From NCBI GenBank assembly GCA_024408765.1, contig JAKSUR010000003.1:1-52984 (forward strand): DNA of 52,984 nucleotides, in the 5' to 3' direction. Positions 26,009 to 34,203 of the stretch are shown here, in pieces. Numbering within the stretch: the stretch's first letter is position 1; every line of letters starts with the position of its first letter. The stretch is from a bacterium. Lineage in GTDB: Bacteria; Cyanobacteriota; Vampirovibrionia; Gastranaerophilales; Gastranaerophilaceae. The translations under genes were made by a program, and so were the position numbers. The notes under the pieces are model-generated. The model was given only the letters and a program-made list of their open reading frames with translations, did not search any database and was not told where the DNA came from.

Positions 26009-26725
26009 ATGAATGATATTATAACTTTTGGTAATGTAAAAATAACAAATTCTACATTTGGACAAGATTGTAGAGCCTATGATGGTTCAGAAATAATGAA
26101 TTCAAAATTAGGAGATAAAGTATCGATTGGAAATGATACGAATATAATAAATTGTAATATACATAACAATATTGCAATAAATAGAAGGTGTTATGTTAAT
26201 AACACAGAATTTGGTGATTTTTCATATTGTGGAATAAATTGTGTAATAAATTTTACTAAAATAGGTAAATTTTGTTCAATAGCAAGAAATGTAGATATTG
26301 GTGGGTTTAATCACGATTATACGGTAGTTTCCACAATGCCAGAGTTTAGATTTGAACAATTATTTAATAACAATACTAGGACGTCTTCTCGTGTAAAAAA
26401 TGAATATTGTAACATTGGAAATGATGTTTGGATTGCGGCAGGTGTGCATATTTTGCATAATGTAACAATAGGAGATGGAGCTGTTATTGGCGCTGGTGCC
26501 GTTGTTACTAAAGACGTCGAACCATATACAATAATTGCTGGCTTACCTGCAAAACCCATGAAAAAACGTTTTGAACAAAAATATATTGATGATTTATTAG
26601 ATATTCAATGGTGGAATTGGCCTACTGATACTATAAAACAAAATATTGATTTAATAATTCATACAAAAATGAATGGTGAAACAATCAAAAAATTAAAAGA
26701 AATTGCTAGTAATTTAAAAAGGTAA
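26009..26725 (+). CDS. Hexapeptide-repeat acetyltransferase (CatB-like)
   Basis: A 238-residue left-handed beta-helix acyltransferase that looks intact. Repeats start near residue 20 (NSKLGDKVSIGNDTNI), FCSIARNVDIGGFNHDYTVV contains the likely catalytic His of the xenobiotic/CatB group, and IGNDVWIAAGVHILHNVTIG with GAGAVVTKDVEPYTIIAGLP closes the CoA-binding end. It probably O- or N-acylates the sugar. It starts immediately after the GNAT stop codon, with only a weak ribosome-binding site, so translation is likely coupled. It could substitute for the frameshifted enzyme upstream, but the two differ in sequence. Confidence 0.84.
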   Translation: MNDIITFGNVKITNSTFGQDCRAYDGSEIMNSKLGDKVSIGNDTNIINCNIHNNIAINRRCYVNNTEFGDFSYCGINCVINFTKIGKFCSIARNVDIGGFNHDYTVVSTMPEFRFEQLFNNNTRTSSRVKNEYCNIGNDVWIAAGVHILHNVTIGDGAVIGAGAVVTKDVEPYTIIAGLPAKPMKKRFEQKYIDDLLDIQWWNWPTDTIKQNIDLIIHTKMNGETIKKLKEIASNLKR

Positions 26726-26730
26726 AATTA

Positions 26731-27717
26731 ATGGACAATGAAATAAAAGTTTCAATACATTGTATAACATACAATCACGCAAAATTTATCAGACAAGCGC
26801 TTGACGGTTTTGTTATGCAAAAAACTAATTTCAAATTTGAAGTTTTAATCCATGATGATGCTTCAACCGATGGGACAGCAGAAATCATCAAGGAATATGA
26901 AAAAAAATATCCTAATATAATCAAACCTATTTACCAAACAGAAAATCAATGGTCTAAGGGAGTCTCCATTAGTAAAATTTTCCAGTGGCCAAGAATTCAG
27001 GGAAAATACGTTGCTCTCTGCGAAGGGGATGACTATTGGACTGATCCACACAAACTTCAAAAACAAGTTGATTTTTTAGAGGCTCACCCTGAGTATTCAA
27101 TTTGTTTTCATCCGGTTCAAGTTATTTGGGAAAATGGTGAACATAAATCTTCTATTTACCCATCAAAAAGCAAAATCAAAAGATGCATGAAAAATCCTTT
27201 TGAACAATTATTGAAAGTTAATTATATTCAAACAAACTCCGTTATGTACAGATGGCGAAAAGATATTTGCGAAGTTTTTCCCGATAAAATTATTCCCGGA
27301 GATTGGTATATGCACTTGGTGCATGCACAAGTTGGCAAAATTTCATATTTACCTGATGTTATGTCAGTATACAGAAAACATGAAGGCGGTATATGGTTTA
27401 ATCCCAAGAACAGAGTAATTAAATACGGCAAAAATATGGTCAAATTTTATGATTCTATATACAAAAATATAGCAAATTATTCGCAAGATTATTTGTACAG
27501 AGTATATTTACCTAATTTTAAAGAAATTACAGATACATTGTATCAAAATGCCGAATTCTCTACATTGCAAGAAATTTACGAAAATTATAAAGAAATATAT
27601 GAACTGTCAACCCAAAACGGAAGTGGTAGTAAATTAAAATATAAAAGATTATATAATTTATTTTTAGCACTATCTGTTTGCTTATTGGGATTGTGTATTT
27701 TATTATTTTTCAAATAG
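26731..27717 (+). CDS. Family 2 glycosyltransferase with C-terminal membrane anchor
   Basis: A 328-residue GT-A glycosyltransferase. VSIHCITYNHAKFIRQALDG is the nucleotide-binding start, LIHDDASTDGTAEIIKEYE the first Asp cluster, and ALCEGDDYWTDPHKLQKQVD contains the GDDYW metal-binding motif common in capsule and O-antigen enzymes. Residues about 305-326 form one hydrophobic helix (LYNLFLALSVCLLGLCILLF), anchoring it to the membrane. It is the last gene of the locus and probably adds the modified sugar to a lipid-linked glycan. AAAGG precedes the ATG, five bases after the previous stop. A hairpin and a terminator follow. Confidence 0.87.
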   Translation: MDNEIKVSIHCITYNHAKFIRQALDGFVMQKTNFKFEVLIHDDASTDGTAEIIKEYEKKYPNIIKPIYQTENQWSKGVSISKIFQWPRIQGKYVALCEGDDYWTDPHKLQKQVDFLEAHPEYSICFHPVQVIWENGEHKSSIYPSKSKIKRCMKNPFEQLLKVNYIQTNSVMYRWRKDICEVFPDKIIPGDWYMHLVHAQVGKISYLPDVMSVYRKHEGGIWFNPKNRVIKYGKNMVKFYDSIYKNIANYSQDYLYRVYLPNFKEITDTLYQNAEFSTLQEIYENYKEIYELSTQNGSGSKLKYKRLYNLFLALSVCLLGLCILLFFK

Positions 27718-27790
27718 TTTTTAATTATTACATTCAAATTGAAAGAAATATTATAAATTTTTAATAAGTTTATTAAGGATGAATTCAATA

Positions 27791-27827
27791 GAGTTTGCGA
27801 AAAAATTAAAATTTTTCTCGCAAACTC
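27791..27827. repeat. Long hairpin after the glycan operon
   Basis: GAGTTTGCGA (27791-27800) pairs with TCGCAAACTC (27818-27827), and AAAAAT pairs with ATTTTT inside, giving about 16 pairs around a TAAA loop with one bulge. No T run follows on either strand, so it may be a transcript-stabilising hairpin rather than a terminator. Confidence 0.7.
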
Positions 27828-27841
27828 ATGGGAGCAGTTTC

Positions 27842-27881
27842 AAAACAAGTTGTGTGCTACACCGCACCCTACTTGTTTTTT
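27842..27881 (+). terminator. Probable terminator of the glycan operon
   Basis: AAACAAGT (27843-27850) pairs with ACTTGTTT (27871-27878) around a 20-base loop that itself can fold (GTGC/GCAC). T residues continue to 27881. The CACCCTA sequence in the loop links it to the TAGGGT-type repeats. The 324 bases between the glycosyltransferase and the next small ORF hold this, the preceding hairpin and a promoter-like TATAAT at 28002-28007. Confidence 0.6.
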
Positions 27882-28041
27882 ACACACCTCCGGTCGGGTT
27901 TGAAAAGTTTAAAAAACTGTCATTTTTTGACTTTTTCCGCATCTTCAATATGTAACAAATTGTAAAAAATAATTAAAGTTTTAGAAATATTTGCCGATAA
28001 ATATAATACAGAACGAGTACATCGGAAAGGACGATTAGGAT

Positions 28042-28197
28042 ATGTTAAAAAAGATTATTAACCCCACTGGTAATACATTTAGCGGAGTTGAGTTTATATT
28101 AAGAGGAGCCAAAAAGCGCAGAGCGATGGCTATATCAAATGCAACAACTATGAACGCTGAAAGCGGAGTTCAAACGAAGTTGCAAGCTGTGAAGTAA
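28042..28197 (+). CDS. 51-residue basic protein, function unknown
   Basis: The frame encodes a short basic peptide starting MLKKIINPTGNTFSGVEFIL with RGAKKRRAMAIS in the middle. AAAGGA lies ten bases before the ATG and TATAAT at 28002-28007 could start its transcript. A perfect terminator at 28248-28275 closes it. That makes a compact single-gene unit, either a real small protein or a small RNA with a chance frame. No family was recognised. Confidence 0.4.
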   Translation: MLKKIINPTGNTFSGVEFILRGAKKRRAMAISNATTMNAESGVQTKLQAVK

Positions 28198-28247
28198 CCG
28201 AAACAGAGATAAGCTTGTTCGGTAAGTAAGATTAGCTGAGAGTACAC

Positions 28248-28275
28248 AAGCGGTTGTTAAAATACAACCGCTTTT
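28248..28275 (+). terminator. Terminator after the 51-residue ORF
   Basis: AAGCGGTTGT (28248-28257) and ACAACCGCTT (28264-28273) form a perfect 10-bp stem with a six-base loop, followed by TT. The U tail is short, but the stem is GC-rich for this genome. Confidence 0.75.
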
Positions 28276-28422
28276 ATATTAAATAATCTTTTCCATAGGT
28301 TATATCAGAGGTTAAGAAACTCGGATGTTAAGAGATTGGACTAAAAAACAGATTTTATGTTCTCTAGCATTCTATAAGTCGGTTTCATTTTAAGATATTA
28401 TAAATTAATATGAGTATTTTAT

Positions 28423-28451
28423 TTGAAAAAGTTTTAATTTTATGGTAGTAT
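28423..28451 (+). promoter_or_regulatory. Promoter of the tRNA-Ser gene
   Basis: TTGAAA (28423-28428), a 17-base spacer and TAGTAT (28446-28451) lie 13 bases before the tRNA. Spacing is ideal, and each box differs from consensus at one or two positions. Confidence 0.7.
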
Positions 28452-28464
28452 AGTCTGGTGTTGC

Positions 28465-28554
28465 GGAGACATGGCCGAGTAGGCTGAAGGCGGCACCCTG
28501 CTAAGGTGTTATAGGGGGTAACCTCTATCCTGGGTTCGAATCCCAGTGTCTCCG
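28465..28554 (+). tRNA. tRNA-Ser (GCU anticodon)
   Basis: A class II tRNA of about 90 bases. The acceptor stem GGAGACA/TGTCTCC (28465-28471/28547-28553) has discriminator G at 28554. The D arm begins GGCCGAGT, and the anticodon GCT lies at 28500-28502 between CT and AAG. A long variable arm follows (TATAGGGGGTAACCTCTA), then the T loop TTCGAAT. The long arm and GCT anticodon identify serine AGC/AGU decoding. The CCA end is not encoded. A promoter precedes it and a strong terminator follows six bases after. Confidence 0.95.
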
Positions 28555-28560
28555 AATTTT

Positions 28561-28590
28561 AAAAAAGACTTCAATGCAGAAGTCTTTTTT
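28561..28590 (+). terminator. Terminator of tRNA-Ser
   Basis: AAAAAAGACTTC (28561-28572) pairs perfectly with GAAGTCTTTTTT (28579-28590) around AATGCA. The symmetry means it could also work on the minus strand. Confidence 0.92.
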
Positions 28591-28775
28591 ATTGCGATTT
28601 TATTACACCTTTCTGTCTAATTGGCTATAAATGTATATTAATACACAATTTGATTATAACAAATATATTTTAACAAATAGTTTGAGAGTTTTCAGCATCA
28701 AATTGATTTATAACAATTTTTTAATAATTACTATAATTATGTTTAAGGATGTTTAAGCATGATTTACCTTCACCA

Positions 28776-28831
28776 AGAATTTTATGCAAAACAAGTTTTG
28801 CAAAATTCTATCCTCTCCCAATGGAGAGGAT
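28776..28831. repeat. Two adjacent hairpins in the 28.6-28.9 kb gap
   Basis: The first hairpin pairs AGAATTTT and TGCAAAAC (28776-28792) with GTTTTGCA and AAATTCT (28795-28809). The second is ATCCTCTCC/GGAGAGGAT (28810-28818/28823-28831) with a CAAT loop. They abut each other and look like inserted palindromic repeats. The rest of 28591-28921 holds nothing recognised. Confidence 0.65.
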
Positions 28832-28921
28832 TTAAACAAGTAAGGTGTAAAAATGCACTATACATAACTGACTTCTTAGCCTCTTAGTGGTTCAGCTTCC
28901 TAATTTTCTGCCCTCTATCCG

Positions 28922-30148
28922 CTAGTTTCCGGTTAAGCCGTTTTTCAACTTATTCTTTTTTAATTCCTTCTGTTGCAACTTTCTTTCGCGAATTTTAATC
29001 ATTGTTTCCATGTCCATTTGGCGAAGTTGTCTTTCATATTCCAGTTTTTTAACTTTTTCATCAAATTTTTCGGCTTCTTTAATTTGTTTATTTTTATCTT
29101 TTTCAAGTTCGTGTGCTTGTTTAGCCTCAAATTCAATTTCGGAAATATCTTTAACGGAATCTTCTGCCAAGCGATAACCAATAACCGAAACAGGAACATT
29201 TATACCTTCAAAATCTATCGGCTGAACTATATTGCCTCCCACATCAACACTCCAAGTGCCTAAAAACTTTGGTACATCACCCGTATATGCATAAGCACTT
29301 AAAATAACTCTGGAATCATCATTCTCATCAAAACCGAGCGGATAAATGTCCCAGCGTTTTTCATCAAAATCTATTCCTTCTTTTTCAGCCCAATAATTTA
29401 TTATTGCATCTCTGACTTGCGGATACTTCGTGGCTTGTTTTGTTTCAAAATTGTATACCCACAAATCCGTTTTCCAAATACCATCATGCCTGTGACCAAC
29501 TTTTTCTTTTACTGCAAGCTTTTTATTGTCACTTGAAAAGTCGATTGGAGTAAGCGTTCTGAATATAAATTTTGCATCAATCTCTTTGGCTGTTGAAATT
29601 AGAGGCTTTTCTTCTTTTTGTATAATATTTGCTTTCATAACTTTTTCTGTATCTGTTAATGAAGAATCAAGCTTTATCAAAAATAAATCGCATGTTGTAC
29701 AATCAGTTTCGGCATAATAATAAACCGCAGGATAAACCATCATGGTTTTATCACCCGAGATAATGCCTTGAGCGTTTATTTGTCTGTCAAAATTGAGTTT
29801 CCGAGGCAGTGTTAATTCAGGACTTCCAATGGGGTCATTATATTTAACCAATTTAAATTTCTTCTGAGGTACATACACCATGTTTGAATCTTTTGGGATT
29901 TGTGCTTCTTCAACTTTAATTTCAGCCTTGGTTTTAGCCCTCGATTTTGCTTCATATTCTTCAACCGTCATATAACCGGATTCAGGCATTTTACTTTTTT
30001 CGTATTTTTCGGTTACTTCAATTTTTTCAACTTCATTTTGATATATGCATTCAGCAACGCCTCTGTCACGTTTTTTCATCAAAGGATACTTTATTTGACT
30101 AAAATGAACTTTTGCCGCCATTACAGCACCTGCCAAAGCTTCAAACAT
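28922..30148 (-). CDS. Unknown protein translationally coupled to the NarL-type regulator
   Basis: With the start at 30148 the protein has 408 residues. A short hydrophobic segment (MFEALAGAVMAAKVHF) opens it, followed by charged helices. Residues about 95-330 form a beta-rich region with propeller-like strands, for example GIWKTDLWVYNFETKQATKY, and a CTTC pair. A Lys/Glu-rich coiled coil forms the last 80 residues. The chosen ATG overlaps the stop codon of the response regulator (TAATG) and follows GGAGGG, showing translational coupling. An in-frame ATG farther upstream (30205) lies inside the regulator gene and is unlikely. No family was recognised. A role tied to the signalling pair is inferred from position only. 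Confidence 0.72.
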   Translation of the reverse strand: MFEALAGAVMAAKVHFSQIKYPLMKKRDRGVAECIYQNEVEKIEVTEKYEKSKMPESGYMTVEEYEAKSRAKTKAEIKVEEAQIPKDSNMVYVPQKKFKLVKYNDPIGSPELTLPRKLNFDRQINAQGIISGDKTMMVYPAVYYYAETDCTTCDLFLIKLDSSLTDTEKVMKANIIQKEEKPLISTAKEIDAKFIFRTLTPIDFSSDNKKLAVKEKVGHRHDGIWKTDLWVYNFETKQATKYPQVRDAIINYWAEKEGIDFDEKRWDIYPLGFDENDDSRVILSAYAYTGDVPKFLGTWSVDVGGNIVQPIDFEGINVPVSVIGYRLAEDSVKDISEIEFEAKQAHELEKDKNKQIKEAEKFDEKVKKLEYERQLRQMDMETMIKIRERKLQQKELKKNKLKNGLTGN

Positions 30149-30810
30149 TATACCAAGCCCTCCTTCATGGCTTTTACGGTAGCTTGTGTTCTTGTTGCCG
30201 TGCATAGTTTTTGTAAAATGCTGTGGACATGAGCTTTTGCCGTCGCTCTTGATATAACAAGTTTTTCTGATATCTGCGGATTTGAAAAACCTTCCACCAT
30301 AAGCTCCAACACATCAAGTTCACGCTCAGTCAATCCGTATACATTTTTTGTTTTATCAATTGAGGAATCAACCACATTATTTGAATAAACGTTCCCTCCC
30401 AGATTTGAAAATACAACACGTGCAATTGCAGGATCAATCCAGCCCACACCGTCATTTACCGCTTTAATTGCAGAAACGGTTTGTTCAGGCGTAGCTCCTT
30501 TCATAACATAGCCGTCTGCACCTGCCGAAAAAGCACTTAAGATATCTTGTTCGCTGTTTCTTGACGTGAATATAAGAATTTTTACATCCGGCAAAAATTC
30601 TTTAATTCTTGCTGTTGCCTCAATACCGTCCATATTTGGCAACCCGATATCCATAAGAATAACATTCGGAGAATATTCACGAGCTTTTTTAATTCCTTCA
30701 ACTCCGTCCGAAGCCTCTGCAACCATATTTATACCATCAGCTTTTTCAAGCACCATGCTTAATCCCATTCTGTATAATTCATGATCCTCAACAAGCAGAA
30801 CATTTATCAT
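30148..30810 (-). CDS. NarL/LuxR-family response regulator
   Basis: A 220-residue regulator. The receiver domain (1-120) has the acidic pair ED at residues 8-9, phospho-acceptor D54 in LMDIGLPNMDG, a switch Thr/Ser in IFTSRN, and Lys in YVMKGATP. The C-terminal LuxR-type helix-turn-helix (about 150-215) reads LTERELDVLELMVEGFSN, then QISEKLVISRATAKAHVHSI. It is one base away from the kinase gene upstream on the same strand, so it is very likely the kinase's partner. Target genes are unknown; the divergent prepilin operon is one candidate. Confidence 0.92.
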   Translation of the reverse strand: MINVLLVEDHELYRMGLSMVLEKADGINMVAEASDGVEGIKKAREYSPNVILMDIGLPNMDGIEATARIKEFLPDVKILIFTSRNSEQDILSAFSAGADGYVMKGATPEQTVSAIKAVNDGVGWIDPAIARVVFSNLGGNVYSNNVVDSSIDKTKNVYGLTERELDVLELMVEGFSNPQISEKLVISRATAKAHVHSILQKLCTATRTQATVKAMKEGLV

Positions 30811-30811
30811 T

Positions 30812-32365
30812 TTACACCCTCGCTTTTTGAAAAGATTTTACTACATCCGTAAGAAGAAATGAAAACTCACTTCCTTTGTTTAATGCACTTTCAACCCAAA
30901 TTTTTCCGCCATGGGATTCTATAATTTGACGGGAAAGATACAAGCCCAAGCCCGTTCCTGAAGAGCGTTTTCTGCTTGTTCCCTGTGAAAATCTCTGAAA
31001 CATATTCGGTATATCCTCCGCAGGTATTCCGGAGCCGTTATCGGTAACGGAAAAAATCAAGTCGTTATCCTCGTTTTTAACGGTAATTTTCACTTCACCG
31101 TTTTCTTGTGTGTAATTTATCGCATTCCCGCAAAGATTACAAATAACACGGCGAATTTCGCTTCTGTCTGCTAAAATCAACATATCTTGATTTTCACAAC
31201 TTACTGAAAATTTTATTTTTTTGTTTGTTGAAAGAGGTTGAAGTTCATCATAAACTTGTTTTACAAGTTCATATATATTAAACTCTGTTTTGTTTAACAC
31301 AAGCTTTTCGGCATCATATTTATAGACTTCCAAAAGAGCATTAACCAACCCGAGCAAATCCTCATTGCTCTTTTGCATGGTCGAGAGGATAAGTTTTTGT
31401 TTTTCGTCTAACTCACCTAACGCACCATTCAAGAAAAAAGTTAAAGTTTGGATTGCAGCGAGCAAAGGAGTCCTCAAATCATGAGTAAGTGTCGCAATAA
31501 AATCATCTCTGAGTCTATCTGCTTTCTTTTGTTCGGTTACATCTCTTATAACACCTACAAATCTTTTGAAATCATCATCAGGATTAATTCTCGCAAAGCT
31601 TACTTCAACAGGAACAATATTTCCGCTTAAAGGATTTTTTATATAAAAATCTCTTAAAAATAAATCGTTGTTTTCAGCTCTGTGAAGCTCTTTTGAAATA
31701 AAAGTTTTTTTACTGAACAGAAAATCATCTATTGCAGAATTTACAATTTTATTGTTAACAAGCCCAATAAGATTTTCACAAGAAGGATTTACTTGTTCTA
31801 TTATGCCGTCTTCATTTAAAATAATAATTCCGTCTGCACAATAATTAACAATCCCTGATAATTTTGCATTTGTAATTTTTAAATCTGACGTTCTTTCTTC
31901 TACCAAGGCTTCAAGATTATGAGAATATTTTTCAAGTTCTTTTTTAGCAACTTCTAATTCGGAAATTTTTTGACGTAATTCGGATAACAAATAACTCCTT
32001 TCGATTCCGTTCTTAATATTTATTATCAAATCACTGTTATCCCAAGGCTTTTCAATATATCTGTACAATCCTATTTCATTAATTGCACGAATAGCATTTT
32101 CTTTATCCGCATAGCCCGTTAAAATAATTTTACTTACTTCGGGATAAAGTTTTTTAACTTCACTCAAAAATTCCAATCCGTTCATGTCGGGCATCATAAA
32201 GTCAGATATAACTATATCAGGCATGTTATCTTTAAGAAAATCAAGTGCCTCTTTTGGTTTGTTAAAAACATGCACATCAGAAAATCCTTCAACCTTCAGT
32301 AATACTGAAATAGCCGAGGTAACTACCTTTTCATCATCAACTACAACTATCTTTCCCTTATCCAT
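30812..32365 (-). CDS. Receiver-PAS-histidine kinase hybrid
   Basis: A 517-residue cytoplasmic sensor with no membrane segment. An N-terminal receiver (about 1-125) has D55 in VISDFMMPDMNG. A coiled-coil linker follows, then a PAS domain with PAC (about 165-280, IVNYCADGIIILNEDGIIEQ). HisKA has H295 in ATLTHDLRTPLLA, and the HATPase has N box NLCGNAINYTQ, G1 DNGSGIP and G2 GTGLGLYLSR. The receiver at the front suggests it is itself phosphorylated by another kinase, while PAS may sense a small ligand or redox state. It pairs with the NarL-type regulator one base downstream. The ribosome-binding site is weak. Confidence 0.92.
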   Translation of the reverse strand: MDKGKIVVVDDEKVVTSAISVLLKVEGFSDVHVFNKPKEALDFLKDNMPDIVISDFMMPDMNGLEFLSEVKKLYPEVSKIILTGYADKENAIRAINEIGLYRYIEKPWDNSDLIINIKNGIERSYLLSELRQKISELEVAKKELEKYSHNLEALVEERTSDLKITNAKLSGIVNYCADGIIILNEDGIIEQVNPSCENLIGLVNNKIVNSAIDDFLFSKKTFISKELHRAENNDLFLRDFYIKNPLSGNIVPVEVSFARINPDDDFKRFVGVIRDVTEQKKADRLRDDFIATLTHDLRTPLLAAIQTLTFFLNGALGELDEKQKLILSTMQKSNEDLLGLVNALLEVYKYDAEKLVLNKTEFNIYELVKQVYDELQPLSTNKKIKFSVSCENQDMLILADRSEIRRVICNLCGNAINYTQENGEVKITVKNEDNDLIFSVTDNGSGIPAEDIPNMFQRFSQGTSRKRSSGTGLGLYLSRQIIESHGGKIWVESALNKGSEFSFLLTDVVKSFQKARV

Positions 32366-32404
32366 ACTTTCATATTAAACCAAATAACTTTATTAGACAA
32401 ATTA

Positions 32405-32434
32405 TTAACAATTATTACCATAGTGTGTTATAAT
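32405..32434 (+). promoter_or_regulatory. Extended -10 promoter of the prepilin/PC4/kinase operon
   Basis: TTAACA (32405-32410), an 18-base spacer, and TATAAT (32429-32434) preceded by TG at 32426-32427 give an extended -10 element. The prepilin ATG follows 20 bases later, after TGGAG. It lies between divergent genes and could also be a target for the adjacent regulator. Confidence 0.65.
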
Positions 32435-32453
32435 TTAACAAAATGGAGAATGT

Positions 32454-33203
32454 ATGAACAAAAATAATAAAAATTTTGGTTTCACACTTACAGAAGTTTT
32501 GATTGCACTTGGTATTATTGGTGTAATATCAGCTATTGTAATACCGACTGCGATAACGGCGATTCAAAACAAACAATTACCTCTGATGCTTGGTAAAAAT
32601 GTTGCGAGCGTAGAAACCGGCTGTTTAAAAATGATTCAAAGAGCATCGGAATTATCCGCTAACGGAGATTTTTTAGGACATTACAATATACACAAAAATC
32701 TTGACGGTAGCACAATAGGTACAAATCCTGAAAATTCAATCAGCGGTAATAATCTTTTTACAGGAACAGGCGCTTTTTTTGACACAAAAACGCTTAGCGA
32801 TGATGAGATTAGTCAATATATTAGTGCAGTAAAAGCTTTTAGCGGTAACAATGCTTCACCGCCAGTAAGTTCTTTAGTCAATAAAAAAATTGTTGCAAAT
32901 ACTAAAACAGGAGCTTTTTTAGGAGCTTCAACCTTTGGTAAGTCAGAAGAAGCACCTGATCCTATTGTAGGTTATATATATATTGATGTAAACGGTGCAA
33001 ATTCGCCTAACAGATATGGCAGAGATATTTTCTTATACGGTTTAACAGATGCTTGTAAAATGATTCCTGCTGGAAGTGAAAGAATGCATAATATTAATAA
33101 TAATATTCCGCTTGAAAGTACAGGTTGTAACGGAAACGAAATTAAAAACGGACTATCATGCACTTCAAGAATTGTTAAAGAAGGTTATAAAATGAGTTAT
33201 TAA
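32454..33203 (+). CDS. Prepilin-like protein with type IV pilin N-terminus
   Basis: A 249-residue protein opening MNKNNKNFGFTLTEVLIALG. That is a short leader, prepilin cleavage at G|F, Glu at mature position 5, and a hydrophobic helix to about residue 30. The remainder is a Gly/Asn-rich globular domain with three or four cysteines near the C-terminus, unlike that of the other prepilin here. It is expected to be processed by a prepilin peptidase and to join a pilus or pseudopilus. It heads an operon with a PC4-like protein, a kinase and a receiver protein, an unusual association. TGGAG precedes the ATG. Confidence 0.85.
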   Translation: MNKNNKNFGFTLTEVLIALGIIGVISAIVIPTAITAIQNKQLPLMLGKNVASVETGCLKMIQRASELSANGDFLGHYNIHKNLDGSTIGTNPENSISGNNLFTGTGAFFDTKTLSDDEISQYISAVKAFSGNNASPPVSSLVNKKIVANTKTGAFLGASTFGKSEEAPDPIVGYIYIDVNGANSPNRYGRDIFLYGLTDACKMIPAGSERMHNINNNIPLESTGCNGNEIKNGLSCTSRIVKEGYKMSY

Positions 33204-33223
33204 TAATAAAAGGAGAATAAAAT

Positions 33224-33457
33224 ATGGCATCAAAATTAATTACAAGTATTCAAAGAAGTGATACAGAACAATTACAAATTTCAGTTTCAGAATATAGAGG
33301 AAAGAGTTATTTCAATCTCAGAATATTTTACACAACAGATGACGGTGCAACATGGCTTCCAACAAAAAAAGGTGTAACTTTTGCACCTGATCAATTAGAT
33401 ATACTTGCTGATGCAATTGAAGAAGCTAAGAAAGAATTTATGGCAGAAGAGGAATAG
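33224..33457 (+). CDS. PC4/Sub1-family single-strand DNA-binding-like protein
   Basis: A 77-residue protein matching the transcriptional coactivator PC4 fold: a beta-sheet (LQISVSEYRGKSYFNLRIFY, then TTDDGATWLPTKKGVTF) followed by one long helix (QLDILADAIEEAKKEF). In the family this fold binds single-stranded DNA as a dimer, and bacterial versions are small, stand-alone proteins. AAAAGGAG precedes the ATG. It sits 20 bases after the prepilin gene and 35 before the kinase, so it is probably in one operon. Its role in this bacterium is unknown. Confidence 0.8.
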   Translation: MASKLITSIQRSDTEQLQISVSEYRGKSYFNLRIFYTTDDGATWLPTKKGVTFAPDQLDILADAIEEAKKEFMAEEE

Positions 33458-33492
33458 ACAGGATAAACAAAACCTGTTAATAAGTTCTTATT

Positions 33493-34203
33493 ATGACAAT
33501 ACAAGATGAGTTTATATCAACAGTTTCACATGAAATGAGAACCCCGCTGACAAGTATCAGGGGGTTTTCTCAGACACTTTTGGCTTCTTGGGAAAAGCTT
33601 GATGATGAAAATAAAAAAAAGTTTATCAAAATTATTGAGGAACAGTCTAACAGGCTTATAAATCTGGTAGAAAATGTACTTGAAGTATCGAGAGAAAATA
33701 TCGAAACACTTGTTTTTAAAAAAGCAAATGTAAATTTATTGGTAGAAAAAATTGTTCCTCTGTTTACGGAAAAATATAAAAACCACAAATTTATAACTTG
33801 TTATAGTAAAAATTCTTTGTATGCAAGACTTGATGAGGATAAATTTCAGCAAATCGTCACAAATCTTATAGATAATGCCGGTAAATACTCTGGTGAAGGT
33901 AAAAATATCACTATCGTAACAGAAGCCGAAGGAAATTTTGTTTCAATAAAAGTAAAAGACGAAGGTATCGGAATAAAAAAAGAAGATTCGGATAAACTTT
34001 TTAAGAAATTTAGCCGTATTGAAAACCATTTGACAAGCAAAACTCAGGGCAACGGCTTGGGATTATATATAACAAAACATCTCGTTGAAAAAATGGGCGG
34101 ACAAATTTCTTTTACAAGCGAAATTGATAAAGGAACAGAGTTTAAAGTTACATTTCCCGTTTATGATACAGAGGAGGCTTTAAAATGCTCTCAAAAGTCC
34201 TGA
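33493..34203 (+). CDS. Minimal histidine kinase without sensor domain
   Basis: A 236-residue kinase consisting only of a HisKA domain and an HATPase domain. HisKA has H13 in STVSHEMRTPLTSI. The HATPase has N box NLIDNAGKYSGEG, G1 VKDEGIGI and G2 GNGLGLYITKHL. Nothing precedes the dimerisation helix, so any input must come from a partner protein. The ATG at 33493 has no obvious ribosome-binding site, so translation may couple to the upstream gene. It overlaps the following receiver gene by 19 bases, and the two presumably work together. Confidence 0.87.
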   Translation: MTIQDEFISTVSHEMRTPLTSIRGFSQTLLASWEKLDDENKKKFIKIIEEQSNRLINLVENVLEVSRENIETLVFKKANVNLLVEKIVPLFTEKYKNHKFITCYSKNSLYARLDEDKFQQIVTNLIDNAGKYSGEGKNITIVTEAEGNFVSIKVKDEGIGIKKEDSDKLFKKFSRIENHLTSKTQGNGLGLYITKHLVEKMGGQISFTSEIDKGTEFKVTFPVYDTEEALKCSQKS

